NCBI GenBank assembly: GCA_016278265.1
Contig: JADQCE010000001.1
Span: forward strand, 1 to 64,000
DNA from: Halothiobacillus sp.
GTDB taxonomy: Bacteria; Pseudomonadota; Gammaproteobacteria; Halothiobacillales; Halothiobacillaceae
Direction of reading: 5' to 3'
Length of the DNA: 64,000 nucleotides
Both the position numbers and the translations under genes were made by a program. Below the pieces are notes generated by a model. The model searched no databases and was not told the DNA's origin. It was given only the letters and a program-made list of their open reading frames with translations. Numbering within the stretch: the first letter of the stretch is position 1; the number at the start of each line of letters is the position of its first letter. Below, one piece after another: positions 44,313 to 54,028 of this stretch.

Positions 44313-44352
44313 CCCGGCGTTTAGCCGGGGTGGCGCCTGTTCAAACAGGTGC
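44313..44352 (+). promoter_or_regulatory. Two inverted repeats in the acs leader
   Basis: CCCGGC (44313-44318) with GCCGGG (44324-44329) can form a small hairpin. GGCGCCTGTT (44332-44341) with AACAGGTGC (44344-44352) is almost a perfect palindrome with a two-base centre, more like a protein-binding operator. They end 35 bp before the acs ATG. Confidence 0.45.
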
Positions 44353-44387
44353 GACCAAACCGATACACGATTACCGATGGAGACTTT

Positions 44388-46349
44388 ATGGATAACCTCG
44401 AGTCCATGCTGAGCGAGAAACGCATCTTCTCGCCGTCGACGGAATTTTCCGAACGGGCGAGAATCGGGTCGCGGGCGGCCTTCGATGCGTTGGTCGCCGA
44501 GGCCGAACGCGACTTCGAAGGCTTCTGGGCGCGGCTCGCGCGCGAATTCGTCACCTGGGATACCCCGTTTTCCGAGGTCCTGGACGATTCGAACGCGCCG
44601 TTCTTCAAGTGGTTCGCCGACGGGCGGCTGAACGTGTCGGTCAACTGCATCGATCGTCACCTGCCGGCCAAGGCCGAGAAGACCGCCATCATCGGCGAGT
44701 CGGACGACGGCAGCGTCACGCATATCTCCTACCAGGAGTTGCACGACCGCGTGGCGAAATTTGCCAACGCGCTCAAGGCGCAGGGCATCGAGAAGGGCGA
44801 TCGTGTCGTCATCTACCTGCCGATGATCCCCGAGGCCACCGTGGCCATGCTCGCCTGCGCGCGCATCGGCGCGATCCATTCGGTGGTGTTCGGTGGTTTC
44901 TCCGCCGAGGCGCTGCGCGATCGGATCAATGACACCGAGGCCAAGATGGTGATCACCGCCGACGGCAACATGCGCGGCGGCAAGAAGGTCACCCTCAAGG
45001 GGCAGGTCGACAAGGCCCTTGAGCATGGCTGTCCGTCGGTCGATACGGTCATCATGCTCGAGCACATCGGTGGCGTGGACACGGGTGCCTCCAGCGCGAA
45101 GGAGTTGACCTGGGCCGAGGCCGTCGAGGGTCAGCCGGCCGAGTGCGAGCCGGTCATGGTCGAGGCCGAGCACCCGCTGTTCATCCTCTACACCTCCGGG
45201 TCGACCGGCAAGCCCAAGGGCATCGTCCACTCCTCGGGCGGCTATCTCGTCAACGCGGCGATGACCTGCTCTTGGGTGTTCGATCTCAACGACGACGACG
45301 TCTACTGGTGCACGGCGGACGTCGGCTGGATCACCGGCCATACCTACGTCACCTACGGCCCGCTGGCCCTGGGTGTGACCCAGGTGATCTTCGAAGGCGT
45401 GCCCACCTACCCGGACGCCGGCCGTTTCTGGGACATGGTCGAGCGGCACAAGGTCAGCGTGTTCTACACCGCCCCGACCGCCATCCGTGCCCTGATGAAG
45501 CTGGGCGACGAGGTGCCGAACCAGTACGACCTGTCCAGCCTGCGCCTGCTGGGCACGGTGGGCGAGCCGATCAACCCCGAGGCCTGGGTCTGGTATTACC
45601 AGGTCATCGGCGGCGGCCGTTGCCCGATCACCGACACCTGGTGGCAGACCGAGACCGGCGCCCACCTGATCGCACCGGTTCCGGGTGCGATCGACCTGGT
45701 GCCGGGTTCCTGCACCCTGCCGCTGCCGGGCATCATGGCCGACGTGGTCGACGACCACGGCCATTCGGTGCCGACAGAGAGCGGTGGCAACCTCGTGATC
45801 AAGAAGCCCTGGCCGTCGATGCTGCGCACCATCTGGGGCGACGACGAGCGTTTCCAGCGCACCTACTTCCCGGACAACCTGCCGGGCTACTACCTGGCGG
45901 GTGACTCCGCGCGTCGTGATCAGGATGGCTACATCTGGATCATGGGTCGCATCGACGACGTCATCAACGTCTCTGGCCACCGTCTGGGCACCATGGAAGT
46001 GGAGTCCGCGCTGGTTGCGCACCCGGAGGTCGCCGAGGCCGCCGTGGTTGGGCGTCCGCACGATGTGAAGGGCGAGACCATCGTCGCCTTCGTCGTGGTC
46101 AAGGGTGACCGGCCGAAGGGCGAAGCCGCCGAGGCGATGGTCAAGACCCTGCGCGACTGGGTAACCGAGCAAATCGGACCGATCGCCAAGCCGGAAGAGA
46201 TCCGCTTTGGCGACAACTTGCCCAAGACGCGTTCGGGCAAGATCATGCGCCGCCTGCTGCGCGGCATCGCCAAGGACGAGTTGCCGGAAGGCGACACCTC
46301 CACCCTGGAGAACCCGGCGATCCTCGATCAGTTGATGGGCAAAGACTGA
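44388..46349 (+). CDS. acs: Acetyl-coenzyme A synthetase
   Basis: Activates acetate to acetyl-CoA through acetyl-AMP. 653 residues: the AMP-binding P-loop [44 protein letters not shown], and the acetylatable lysine in [11 protein letters not shown] near the C-terminus, a site of Pat/CobB control in relatives. GGAG five bases before ATG 44388 fixes the start; the frame is open 13 codons upstream without a good site. Its presence in an autotroph suggests acetate scavenging. Confidence 0.97.
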   Translation: MDNLESMLSEKRIFSPSTEFSERARIGSRAAFDALVAEAERDFEGFWARLAREFVTWDTPFSEVLDDSNAPFFKWFADGRLNVSVNCIDRHLPAKAEKTAIIGESDDGSVTHISYQELHDRVAKFANALKAQGIEKGDRVVIYLPMIPEATVAMLACARIGAIHSVVFGGFSAEALRDRINDTEAKMVITADGNMRGGKKVTLKGQVDKALEHGCPSVDTVIMLEHIGGVDTGASSAKELTWAEAVEGQPAECEPVMVEAEHPLFILYTSGSTGKPKGIVHSSGGYLVNAAMTCSWVFDLNDDDVYWCTADVGWITGHTYVTYGPLALGVTQVIFEGVPTYPDAGRFWDMVERHKVSVFYTAPTAIRALMKLGDEVPNQYDLSSLRLLGTVGEPINPEAWVWYYQVIGGGRCPITDTWWQTETGAHLIAPVPGAIDLVPGSCTLPLPGIMADVVDDHGHSVPTESGGNLVIKKPWPSMLRTIWGDDERFQRTYFPDNLPGYYLAGDSARRDQDGYIWIMGRIDDVINVSGHRLGTMEVESALVAHPEVAEAAVVGRPHDVKGETIVAFVVVKGDRPKGEAAEAMVKTLRDWVTEQIGPIAKPEEIRFGDNLPKTRSGKIMRRLLRGIAKDELPEGDTSTLENPAILDQLMGKD

Positions 46350-46375
46350 CCCGTCCCACCAACGAGGAACCGAAC

Positions 46376-46412
46376 AACCCCGTGGCCGCTGGCTGCGGGG
46401 TTTCTTGTTTCT
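46376..46412 (+). terminator. Rho-independent terminator of acs
   Basis: AACCCCG (46376-46382) pairs with CGGGGTT (46396-46402), with an inner GGCC/GGCT match, followed by TCTTGTTTCT. Confidence 0.7.
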
Positions 46413-46567
46413 GGGTCGGGGGGAGCGTGAAGAAGAAAGAGACGAGAAATCGGAAGGCGGGACGCGATTATTTGGATAGGTGGCTAACATTCCCTTGAGG
46501 CTTGAGCACGGGATGGCCTTCCGCTTCAAGCTGTCCGCCTAATGCCCCCATGGAGGGCCAGAACCAA

Positions 46568-47244
46568 ATGACGGGAAACGAGGAGCAGGCGGTCCGCCGC
46601 GTACGTGTCTGGGATCTGCCGATTCGGATATTCCACTGGGCGCTGGTGGCGTTGATCATCGCCCTGTACCTGACCGGCGCAGTCTTCGACCGCTATCTCG
46701 GTTGGCACATGTACCTCGGCGTGACGGTAGGCGGGCTGGTGGTCTTCCGGCTGCTATGGGGCATCTGGGGGAGCGAGACGGCACGTTTCACGCAGTTCGT
46801 GCCCGGAGCGAAGGCCTTGGCATTACCTGCGACACGGCGATCGCGGTGGATTGCAACCCACTGGGTGCGCTTTCGGTGATCGCCCTGCTGGGGGGTGTTG
46901 GCGCTGGGGGGGGGGGCTTCGCCCATGACGATGCCTTCAACGAGGGGCCATTCCATGACTGGGTGGGCTCGGACACGGCCGACTGGCTGACGGCGGTGCG
47001 CAAACAGAGCTTCTACGTCCTGCTGGGCTTCATTGCCCTGCACGTGGCCGCCATGCTCGTTCACGTCGTGATTAAGCGTCAGGATCTGCTGCGGGCCATG
47101 ATCAGCGGCTGGATGCGCTTGCCGGCGGCGGTCCGCGTGCTCAACGAAAAACTGCGGTTCGCCGGGCCACTCGCCTTCCTGTTGGCGGCAGGCATTGCCG
47201 CCGGCGTGGCCTGGTGGGTGGCCTCGATGGTCAGCACGCTATAG
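46568..47244 (+). pseudogene. Cytochrome b561-like membrane protein, broken by frameshifts
   Basis: A di-haem b-type cytochrome of the b561/hydrogenase-cytochrome group. The N-terminal part is intact (VRVWDLPIRIFHWALVALII ... WHMYLGVTVGGLVVFRLLWGIWG ... FVPGAKAL), with haem-ligand histidines in FHW and WHMY. Near 46815 the family-like HYLRHGDRGG appears in the next frame; near 46850 NPLGALSVIALL appears in the third. The remainder (FAHDDAFNEGP ... QSFYVLLGFIALHVAAMLVHVV) stays in that frame to 47244. An 11-G run (46906-46916) lies where homologues have varied sequence. Either the gene is decaying or this stretch holds sequencing errors. The GGAGG about 10 bases before ATG 46568 marks the start. 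Confidence 0.75.
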
Positions 47245-47266
47245 CGTGCTCGAACGGCCGATCCGT

Positions 47267-48925
47267 TCAGCGCCGCAGGCCGGCGTACAGCAGGCCGGCG
47301 GCAGCAACCAGCTCGGTCCAGCCAAGCCATGACAGGCCCGCGAGTCCGTCCTGTTCGAGGCCGCGGCCCTGGGTGGCGAGGAACACGACCAGCAACAGGG
47401 CGCCGATCAGTGTCAGGCGATTGCGGGCGCGGTCACGCCGGGCGTCGTCCCGCAGTGACGCCAGTTCCCGCCGTTGCCCGTCCAGGAGATCCGACTGGCG
47501 ATGGACCTGCTGCATCGCCTGGATGGACAGGCGGGGCAGCTCGGACAGGTGCTGGTTCAGATACGGCAGTTCGTCCTTGATGCGATCGAGGAAGGCCTTC
47601 GGCCCGATGCGCTCGCGCATCCAGCGTTCGATGAACGGCTTGGCGGTCTGCCAGAGGTCGAGGTCGGGATAGAGCTCGCGGCCCAGCCCCTCGATGGCCA
47701 ACAGGGTCTTCTGCAGGAGCACCAGTTGCGGCTGGACTTCCATGTCGAACTGACGCGCGACCTGGAACAGTCGCAGCAGGAAGTGGCCGAAGGAGATCTC
47801 GCGCAGCGGCTTCTGGAAGATCGGCTCGCAGACGGTGCGGATGGCCGCCTCGAATTCCTCCACCCGCGTCGTGTTCGGCACCCAGCCGGACTCGACGTGC
47901 AACTCGGCCACGCGGCGGTAGTCGCGGTTGAAAAACGCGTGGAAGTTCTCGGCGAGATAGCGCTGATCCTCGGGCATCAGCGAGCCGACGATGCCGAAAT
48001 CCACCGCCATGTAGCGCGGTTGTTCGGGGTCGGTCGCGTCGACGAAGATGTTGCCCGGATGCATGTCGGCGTGGAAGAAGTTGTGCTTGAACACCTGGGT
48101 GAAGAACACCTCCACGCCGCGCTCGGCCAGTCGCTTCATGTTGACGTTCGCCGCGCGCAGCAGATCCATGCGCGCGATCGGGATGCCGTGGATGCGTTCC
48201 TGAACCAGCACGTCGGTGCGACACCAGTCCCAGTAGACCTCGGGGACGTAGAGCATCTTTGATCCCTCGAACTGGCGCTTGAGTTCGGCGGCGTTGGCCG
48301 CCTCGCGCTGCAGGTCGAGCTCGTTCATCAATGTCTTGTCGAACTCGGTTACCACTTCCACCGGGTGCAGTCGCGGGCCTTCCGACCAGTAGCGCTCGGC
48401 CAGTCGCGCCACGGTGTAGAGGATCTCGAGGTCGCTGCGGATACGACGATGGATACCCGGTCGGGTGATCTTGACGATCACTTCCTGGCCGTCGTCGAGC
48501 GTGGCGCCATGCACCTGGGCGATCGAGGCGGAGGCCAGCGGCTCGGCCTCGAACCGGGCGAAGTGTTCGGTGACCGAGGCGCCGAGTGACGCCTCGATGC
48601 GTTGGCGGGCGAGCTCGGCCGGGAACGGACGCACCCGATCCTGCAGCGCGGACAATGCCTCGGCCAAGTCGGGGGGCAGCAGGTCGCGCCGGGTGGAGAG
48701 CATCTGGCCGAACTTGACGAAGATCGGCCCGAGATCCTCGAGCGCCGCCACCAGCCGTTCGCCGCGCGTGCGATGGCGGTTGTTCGAGAACCAGTACCAG
48801 GGCGAGGCGAACTTGAGAAAGCGGATCGGGCGGAAGATCTTGAGCGCCAGCACAATCTCGTCGAGGCCGTGGCGCAGCAGCACGAACTGGATGACCACCA
48901 GTCGCCAGAGCAGTCTTGGTCGCAT
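47267..48925 (-). CDS. ubiB: Ubiquinone biosynthesis protein kinase-like UbiB
   Basis: An ABC1/ADCK atypical kinase needed for ubiquinone synthesis. 552 residues: the KxGQ motif (GPIFVKFGQMLSTRRDLLPPDL), the alanine-rich loop (EPLASASIAQVHGATL), the catalytic VIVKITRPG lysine, FFHADMHPGNIFV and AVDFGIVG, with two membrane helices at the C-terminus (LTLIGALLLVVFLATQ; WTELVAAAGLLYAGL). AGGAGG lies four bases before the ATG. The start shares one base with the ubiJ stop. Confidence 0.97.
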   Translation of the reverse strand: MRPRLLWRLVVIQFVLLRHGLDEIVLALKIFRPIRFLKFASPWYWFSNNRHRTRGERLVAALEDLGPIFVKFGQMLSTRRDLLPPDLAEALSALQDRVRPFPAELARQRIEASLGASVTEHFARFEAEPLASASIAQVHGATLDDGQEVIVKITRPGIHRRIRSDLEILYTVARLAERYWSEGPRLHPVEVVTEFDKTLMNELDLQREAANAAELKRQFEGSKMLYVPEVYWDWCRTDVLVQERIHGIPIARMDLLRAANVNMKRLAERGVEVFFTQVFKHNFFHADMHPGNIFVDATDPEQPRYMAVDFGIVGSLMPEDQRYLAENFHAFFNRDYRRVAELHVESGWVPNTTRVEEFEAAIRTVCEPIFQKPLREISFGHFLLRLFQVARQFDMEVQPQLVLLQKTLLAIEGLGRELYPDLDLWQTAKPFIERWMRERIGPKAFLDRIKDELPYLNQHLSELPRLSIQAMQQVHRQSDLLDGQRRELASLRDDARRDRARNRLTLIGALLLVVFLATQGRGLEQDGLAGLSWLGWTELVAAAGLLYAGLRR

Positions 48926-49566
48926 CAAGCCTCCTTGGGGGCGGTCGGGGGCGCGGTATCGGGGGCGGTTGCGTCGAGGCGCTCGATGCGTCGCTCGAGC
49001 CGTTCGACGGCCGAGCGCGTCTCGTCCACGAGGTTCAGAAAATCCGGCAGGTCGAAATCATCGGCGATGATGCGGGCCTCGTGGACCAGATAGTCATGCT
49101 GCTCGATGCGGCGACTGTCGCGCCATTCGGCCGCGGTTCGTTGCGCCTGCTGCGCCGCCTGTTCGACCACCCCGGCGGCCGAGACACCCACTTTCTCGGC
49201 CAGCCATTCGGCCCAATCGATGTCGAGTTCGCCCAGGGCGCGCAAAAAGCGGGTGGCTGCCTGCTCGTCGCCCTCGATGGCGAGATCGCCGGTGAACAGC
49301 GAGTCCGAGGCGTGCTCGTGTTGCAGAGCGGCCAGCAACGCCGGGCCGCTGGTATGAATGTGGGCATCGGGCGGCAGGTCGTCGGCGGCTCGCCACATCA
49401 GCCCGTTGGTGGTGGGCGTAACGGTCAGCGTCAGGTGCGGGTGCTCGATGACGAACATGATCACCACACCCGCCAGGTCGGCCAGGCGGGCGCGCGCGAC
49501 CGGGTCGCGCTGAATCAATCGATTGATGACGGTTTCGGCGCTGAAACGCAGGGCGGTGGAGATCAT
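48925..49566 (-). CDS. ubiJ: Ubiquinone biosynthesis accessory factor UbiJ
   Basis: A lipid-binding accessory protein of the Ubi complex. 213 residues: an N-terminal SCP2-like domain (LTLTVTPTTNGLMWRAADDLPPDAHIHTSGPALLAALQ, GDLAIEGDEQAATRFLRAL) and a C-terminal coiled coil (NLVDETRSAVERLERRIERLDA). ubiJ-ubiB is a conserved pair, but the ubiE usually upstream is absent; pldA is there instead. Confidence 0.93.
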   Translation of the reverse strand: MISTALRFSAETVINRLIQRDPVARARLADLAGVVIMFVIEHPHLTLTVTPTTNGLMWRAADDLPPDAHIHTSGPALLAALQHEHASDSLFTGDLAIEGDEQAATRFLRALGELDIDWAEWLAEKVGVSAAGVVEQAAQQAQRTAAEWRDSRRIEQHDYLVHEARIIADDFDLPDFLNLVDETRSAVERLERRIERLDATAPDTAPPTAPKEA

Positions 49567-49591
49567 GGGGACGAGGGCAGTGAGGGGTGGA

Positions 49592-50710
49592 TCAGAGCCA
49601 GTCGGTCAGGGCGATGCCCATGCCGATACGGCTGATCGAGCGATTGTAGTCGATCAGGCTTTCCCCGTAGCCATTGAAGTACTGCACGTAGCCCTTGACG
49701 CGTTTCGACAGCGGAAAGGTGTAGTCCACCTGGATCGCGCCCTTGTTGTTGTCGAAATCGAGGTTGTTGCGCAGCGTGGCGGCGATGGTCTGCTCATTCC
49801 ACTTGTAGGCCAGCATCAGATCGCCGTAACCCATGTAATCGGTGATGTCCGGATTCTCGTCCTCGTTGGCCTCGGGCAGGCGATACCAGCCGCGGAGGCG
49901 ACCGGCGAAATTGCCGCGGCCGAAGGCGGTGCTCGCGACGAGGCGGTTCCAGCTGCGCGAACGCTCACCGCCCTGGCCGTTGGAGGTGTGGATCAGAGAG
50001 AAGCGGGCGCGCTTGAAGGTCAGGCCGGCCAGCGAGTAATCCGTGTCCAGCGTCAGGCCGGCCTCCGGTTCGTAGTTGGTCTCGCGGAAGGGGGAGGAGG
50101 CGTCTCCTTCGGCGCCGAGAAACTCGGTGTTGTAGGTCTGCCAGAGCGAGAGCTGGCTGTAGGCGAAATACAGCGCCGTGTTGGGGCCGAACGGGTCCTC
50201 GAACCAGTCGAACTGGAAGGAGAGCTGGAACTTGGTCTCGGCGTGCTGAGGATCGAAGTCGTAGACGTCGCGCGACAGGTCGGTAGGCGTATAGGTCGCC
50301 GGCATGATGTAGTTGGGCTTGTAGCCGCGCATCACGAAGGGATTGCGCTCGCCCGATTGTTCCGACTCGAGTCGACGCTTCAGTGCCACCGGCTCAGACT
50401 TCTCCGTTTGCGGGGTGATCGAGTCTTGTTCCGCTTGCGCTTCAGCGAATGGGTCGGGTGTGGGCTCATCGCCGGTTGGCTGCCTCCACTCCTCCTCCGT
50501 TGCGGCGTCGTCTTCGATGGCTTTGGGGCCGACCGAGGCCAATCGATCAAAGCAGGCCAGCCGCTCCACATCGGCATCGATCTTGGCGCATGCCGTCCAG
50601 TCCGGCGTGTCGTTTTGGGCGATGGCCGGACTCAGAATGCCGAGCAGGACCAGTCCAGACAGCGCGGCGGACAGGTGGATGTGATTGGGATGAAATAAGA
50701 AACGTGACAT
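49592..50710 (-). CDS. pldA: Outer-membrane phospholipase A
   Basis: A calcium-dependent phospholipase A1 of the outer membrane. 372 residues from ATG 50710: a signal peptide (LSAALSGLVLLGILSPAIA), an N-terminal extension of about 100 residues rich in Glu and Gln with WTACAKIDADVERLACFDRLA (a motif common in secreted proteins of this group), then the 12-strand barrel. The catalytic HxSNG-type site is IHTSNGQGGERSRSWNR. The N-terminal extension makes it longer than enterobacterial PldA. No strong ribosome site is seen. Confidence 0.92.
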   Translation of the reverse strand: MSRFLFHPNHIHLSAALSGLVLLGILSPAIAQNDTPDWTACAKIDADVERLACFDRLASVGPKAIEDDAATEEEWRQPTGDEPTPDPFAEAQAEQDSITPQTEKSEPVALKRRLESEQSGERNPFVMRGYKPNYIMPATYTPTDLSRDVYDFDPQHAETKFQLSFQFDWFEDPFGPNTALYFAYSQLSLWQTYNTEFLGAEGDASSPFRETNYEPEAGLTLDTDYSLAGLTFKRARFSLIHTSNGQGGERSRSWNRLVASTAFGRGNFAGRLRGWYRLPEANEDENPDITDYMGYGDLMLAYKWNEQTIAATLRNNLDFDNNKGAIQVDYTFPLSKRVKGYVQYFNGYGESLIDYNRSISRIGMGIALTDWL

Positions 50711-51065
50711 GGCGGTAAGTCTTTGATGAAGGGCGGCCTGTAGGCCATGATAAACGGTAGGAAAGGTCTGCACTAATCTGGCATTGCTCTGCGTGTGACA
50801 AGCCGGATAAACGCTAGTGATCGTCCGCCACCGACGAGTGATTCTCTATTTACCAAGGACGGCAACGCAGTAGATGCCCGGCTCAAGGCGTGCCCCGCGA
50901 GGGCGACGACGCGCACTGACCACAATGACTCCCAAGGCCGGCGTGGCATCGGATTCGTGTACACCTTCCCAAACGGAAGGAGCGCCGAGTTTGCGGAGTG
51001 AAACCGCCTCGGGAAGACATGAGTTGGGGCATCTGAGTTCCGTCGTCGATCCTGGAGGACAGGGT
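50711..51065. other. Region between pldA and the CHAD gene
   Basis: A 355-bp divergent region. Apart from a short hairpin (CCTTCC at 50964-50969 with GGAAGG at 50975-50980) I see nothing definite. Promoters for both genes must lie here. Confidence 0.4.
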
Positions 51066-52013
51066 ATGGGTCAGGCCAAGAAGCACGCTCGGCAACTGGA
51101 CGCCGATTTCCTCACCCAGCCGGCCGGCGAGATCGCGGCCGTACTCATTCGCGCCCAGCAGGCCGTCTTCCGTCGTGCCTGGGCCCATTACATCGAGGCG
51201 GCCGACGATGACCCCGAGGCCCTGCATGACCTGCGGGTCGAGTTGCGGCGCCTGCGCGTCTGGCTGCGGTTGTCGCGTGATGTCGTGCGCACGCGCAAGG
51301 CGACGCGGCGGCGACTCAAGGCGCTGGCCCGGGCGAGCAGTCCTAGGCGCGATCACGAGGTGATGCTCGAATTGCTCGACCGGGTGGCTCGGGATGCCGA
51401 GTGTGCCGATGTCGCGGCGCGCATATGCCGTCTTGCCGATGAGCGCCAGCCGGTGGGCGGCGACCTGGTGTTCGACGTCAAGCCGGGCCTCAAGGCCCGA
51501 GCACGCAAGGACACGATTCCATTCGACCGCTGGTTCGCGAGCCAGGTTTCCACGATGACCGAACAAATCGAGCGCGACTTGTCGGCCGGTCGCGCGGGAT
51601 TCCACGCGGCCCGCATCCAGGTCAAGCACTTGCGCTACCTGATCGAACCCATGCACGAACCCTTTGCTGTGGTCGAGTCCATGCTCGCCGACCTCAAGAC
51701 CATCCAGGACTGGCTGGGCGACCTGCACGACCTGATGGTCTTCCGTGCCCACCTGGCCGATTACGCCGGCTGGCTGCTAACCGACGCGCTGCCCGCGCCT
51801 CTGGCCCGCCCGGGCAAGCAGGCGAGACCCTTGAGCCAGGCCTTCGCTGGCGTGCGCGATGACACCATCCGGCTATCTGCTTGGCAGAACGCCCAGTTCG
51901 AGGCGATGTGGCGCGATTGGGAAACACGCCGCCCGGCGCTCGAGAAACGGCTGTATATCGCCCGCAATCGCCTGATCAGCGACCTGGAAAAGGCCGCTCC
52001 GGCGCCGAATTGA
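51066..52013 (+). CDS. CHAD domain protein
   Basis: A 315-residue helical protein. The CHAD signatures are HDLRVELRRLRVWLRLSRDV (first repeat) and ARIQVKHLRYLIEPM with LKTIQDWLGDLHDLMVFRAHL (second repeat), with the conserved histidine and basic residues. CHAD domains bind inorganic polyphosphate through a basic groove, so a role in polyphosphate granules is likely. GGAGG seven bases before the ATG fixes the start; a longer open frame upstream is unlikely. No ppk or CYTH domain is nearby. Confidence 0.88.
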   Translation: MGQAKKHARQLDADFLTQPAGEIAAVLIRAQQAVFRRAWAHYIEAADDDPEALHDLRVELRRLRVWLRLSRDVVRTRKATRRRLKALARASSPRRDHEVMLELLDRVARDAECADVAARICRLADERQPVGGDLVFDVKPGLKARARKDTIPFDRWFASQVSTMTEQIERDLSAGRAGFHAARIQVKHLRYLIEPMHEPFAVVESMLADLKTIQDWLGDLHDLMVFRAHLADYAGWLLTDALPAPLARPGKQARPLSQAFAGVRDDTIRLSAWQNAQFEAMWRDWETRRPALEKRLYIARNRLISDLEKAAPAPN

Positions 52014-52050
52014 CAAGCCGTGGGAAAACGACAAGAATGCCCGGTCCCGT

Positions 52051-52126
52051 GCCGGAGTAGCTCAGTTGGTAGAGCAGGGCATTCGTAATGCCAAGGTCGT
52101 AGGTTCGACTCCTATCTCCGGCACCA
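52051..52126 (+). tRNA. tRNA-Thr (CGT)
   Basis: Cloverleaf: acceptor GCCGGAG/CTCCGGC, D-arm GCTCAGTTGGTAGAGC, anticodon loop TTCGTAA with anticodon CGT, T-arm GTAGGTTCGACTCCTAT, and an encoded CCA. The sequence resembles E. coli thrW, a common phage and island integration site. The anticodon stem has one G-A mismatch at 27-43. Confidence 0.97.
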
Positions 52127-52602
52127 CAAGTCCTTGATTTCGGGCGTTTCCGATAGCTGACGCTATCACCAGATATCCCTCGAAATCAACCGATTTGCAC
52201 ACGTATTGCACACAGAATGCACACGCGTGCAGGCCTCACTGGGGCCGGAAAGGACCCCGCTAGGCGGTCGACCAGAGCGTCCTCGACGATGCCGCTGGCT
52301 CGACCCCGGCGGGGTCTTTTCTTTCGCGCCATTCTCCTCAAATTCCTCGTGCTCTTGCATGTGTCGCGGTCACTGAAAGGAGATCCTTTTGTGACGACCA
52401 TCTATCCACGCGACGAGGCGGTCACCGACCGGCTAGGTGTCTCCGTGCTCCACGTTCGGCGGCATGCAGAACCGGCCTCTGTGGTGCACCGGGTTGGGGT
52501 AGAGGTGGAATCACCTCGGATGCAGCCCTTTCTGGACGAGTTGCCGCAAATCAGCCGGTTTGCGTCGGTCATAGAACGCCCAACCGGCATGATCTTTCAG
52601 GC
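52127..52602. other. Region downstream of tRNA-Thr with repeats, no clear gene
   Basis: TTGATTTCG (52135-52143) and CGAAATCAA (52181-52189) enclose an inner hairpin GATAGC/GCTATC (52152-52167). Then GCACAC recurs three times with an 11-bp period (52197, 52208 and 52219). This pattern is often seen just inside integrated elements at tRNA genes. A terminator lies at 52302-52320. A 129-codon open frame (52217-52606) has no recognisable features. Confidence 0.5.
52302..52320 (+). terminator. Rho-independent terminator downstream of tRNA-Thr
   Basis: GACCCC (52302-52307), a three-base loop, GGGGTC (52311-52316), then TTTTCTTT. It lies about 175 bp beyond the tRNA. Confidence 0.7.
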
Positions 52603-53891
52603 ATGAGTGATTTTGATCTTCCCCTGATGATCGCCGGGCCGTTGCTGCGCCGGCTTGGCCAACGACAGTTGACGCAGGTGACATCCGTTCCCGCCGCCAT
52701 TCGTTGACAGCTCGTCCCCGGCGGCGGGGCAACGATCCATGCCGACCCCGGCGAGAGAAGCCGTGTCATGCGATTGGGAAGTCATCGCTTTCTCCACCTA
52801 GTGAGATTCGAGCTGAGCGAACCGTTGCCGGTGGACCACGACCTGTGGGTAGCGCCGGAGTCTGGGGAGCCTCGATCGTGGCAGGAATGGGCGCCCGACC
52901 TCGCTTTTCCCGGGCGTGCAAGGCCGAGCTTCGTGATCCGGAAGCGGGCGGGGTGCATCCTGCACGGGTCGTGTCGCAAGCCGCACCATGATTCCGGCGA
53001 TGGGTCTGGCCCGGGCGGCGAGCTGGCTTGGCGAACGTCTCGACTCGCCGGAGGCGTAGCCCGCCGCCCTGGTCATGAGCGGCGATCAGGTCTACGCCGA
53101 CGATATCGCCGGACCGATGCTTGGGGCGGTTCACCAACTGGTCGCGCGGCTGGGTCTGCCGAACGAGCTGCTCGAGGGGGCGACGGTGCCGGACAGCGAG
53201 GTGTTGTGCCGCGATCACGCCGCGTACTATCGCCGGGAGCGCCTGTTGCCGACCTCGCGGGTCAACCGCCGCCTGCGCGAGATCTTCTTCGGCGGCGCAC
53301 GCAAGCCCATTTTCACCGCCGACAATGCCCACAACCACCGGATCACCCTGGACTTCGAACACAGGCACTACCAATGGCCGACTAATCCGCCACTGCTGGT
53401 GATCGACACCCGCACTCACCGCTGGCGCTCCGAGCGAGGTGTCGATCGCCCCTCTGGCTTGATGGACTGGGAGGCGCTCACGGATCTGCAAAGCGAGATC
53501 CTCGACCGGGACGCGGTGATCCTCGTCTCGCCGGCACCGATGTTTGGCGTCAAGCTGATTGAGGCGATCCAGCAGCGGCTTTCGCAACGAGTTTCCGCAA
53601 GGACTGTTGGAGGCCCTCGATCGCCTCAACCGTTGGCTGTATGCCCCCTGGTCGCCGTTGAACTGGTTCACTAAGCGGCGCGGGATGCGGGTGATTCCGC
53701 GCAAGCCGACGCCGGCCTCGGCAGGGGAGCGGTTGGTGAACGCCTCCGGAATCGGGCTTGTCGACCTCGACGAGTCAGGCTGGCCCATTCGCGTCGAGCA
53801 ATTGGCGGCGGACGGTCGGGACGTGCGGTTCGAACTGCACGAGGCCGAAGCTCGCTGGGGAGTGATCTCGGGCAGACGGATCCTTTTCTGA
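52603..53891 (+). pseudogene. PhoD-like metallophosphatase, degraded
   Basis: Pieces of one protein family appear in order but in different frames. MSDFDLPLMIAGPLLRRLGQRQLT is the start (52603). PGGGATIHADPGE and RVMRLGSHRFLHLVRFELSEPLPV follow, then CILHGSCRKPHHD. After a frame change comes LARAASWLGERLDSPEA, a TAG stop, and VMSGDQVYADDIAGPML with the metal-binding GDQxYADD. That frame continues to SPAPMFGVKLIEAI. The next recognisable segment, SGFRNEFPQGLLEALDRLNRWLYAPWSPLNWFTKRR, is fused directly behind it (about 53577), so a central piece with other metal ligands is deleted. The end LFVF-like tail stops at 53891. The gene cannot make an active enzyme. Confidence 0.8.
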
Positions 53892-54028
53892 TGCGGCGAC
53901 TGTTTGACAATGCCCGGAGACGGTAACTACATTCCCGAGTACCTGCCGGCACGGCCGGCATCGAGTGGAATCAGACGATTTCGCTTCACCATTCATCCGC
54001 CGAAACCCGCAAGGGGAGGAGGCAACCG

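Larger units (their letters stand above)
43532..44387. other. 856-bp stretch between xerD and acs
   Basis: No gene is visible. It contains a short element with 40-bp inverted ends (43566-43795), an AT-rich run (TAAAATCAATAAACCCATAA, starting at 43998), a cluster of DnaA-box-like 9-mers (43893-44160), and two inverted repeats in the acs leader (44313-44352). Confidence 0.6.

Noticed and set aside
44133-46529. A 798-codon open frame on the minus strand opposite acs, and similar long antisense frames opposite MFS (15504-16787), surA (20400-22112) and lptD (22813-24534)
   Set aside because: They are mirror frames of strongly coding GC-rich genes: low-complexity composition, no domains, no ribosome sites, and the opposite strand encodes clear conserved proteins.
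46906-46916. Poly-G run in the cytochrome b561 gene as a phase-variation switch
   Set aside because: The frame is the same on both sides of the run; the disrupting shifts lie 50-90 bp upstream, so changing the run length would not restore the gene.
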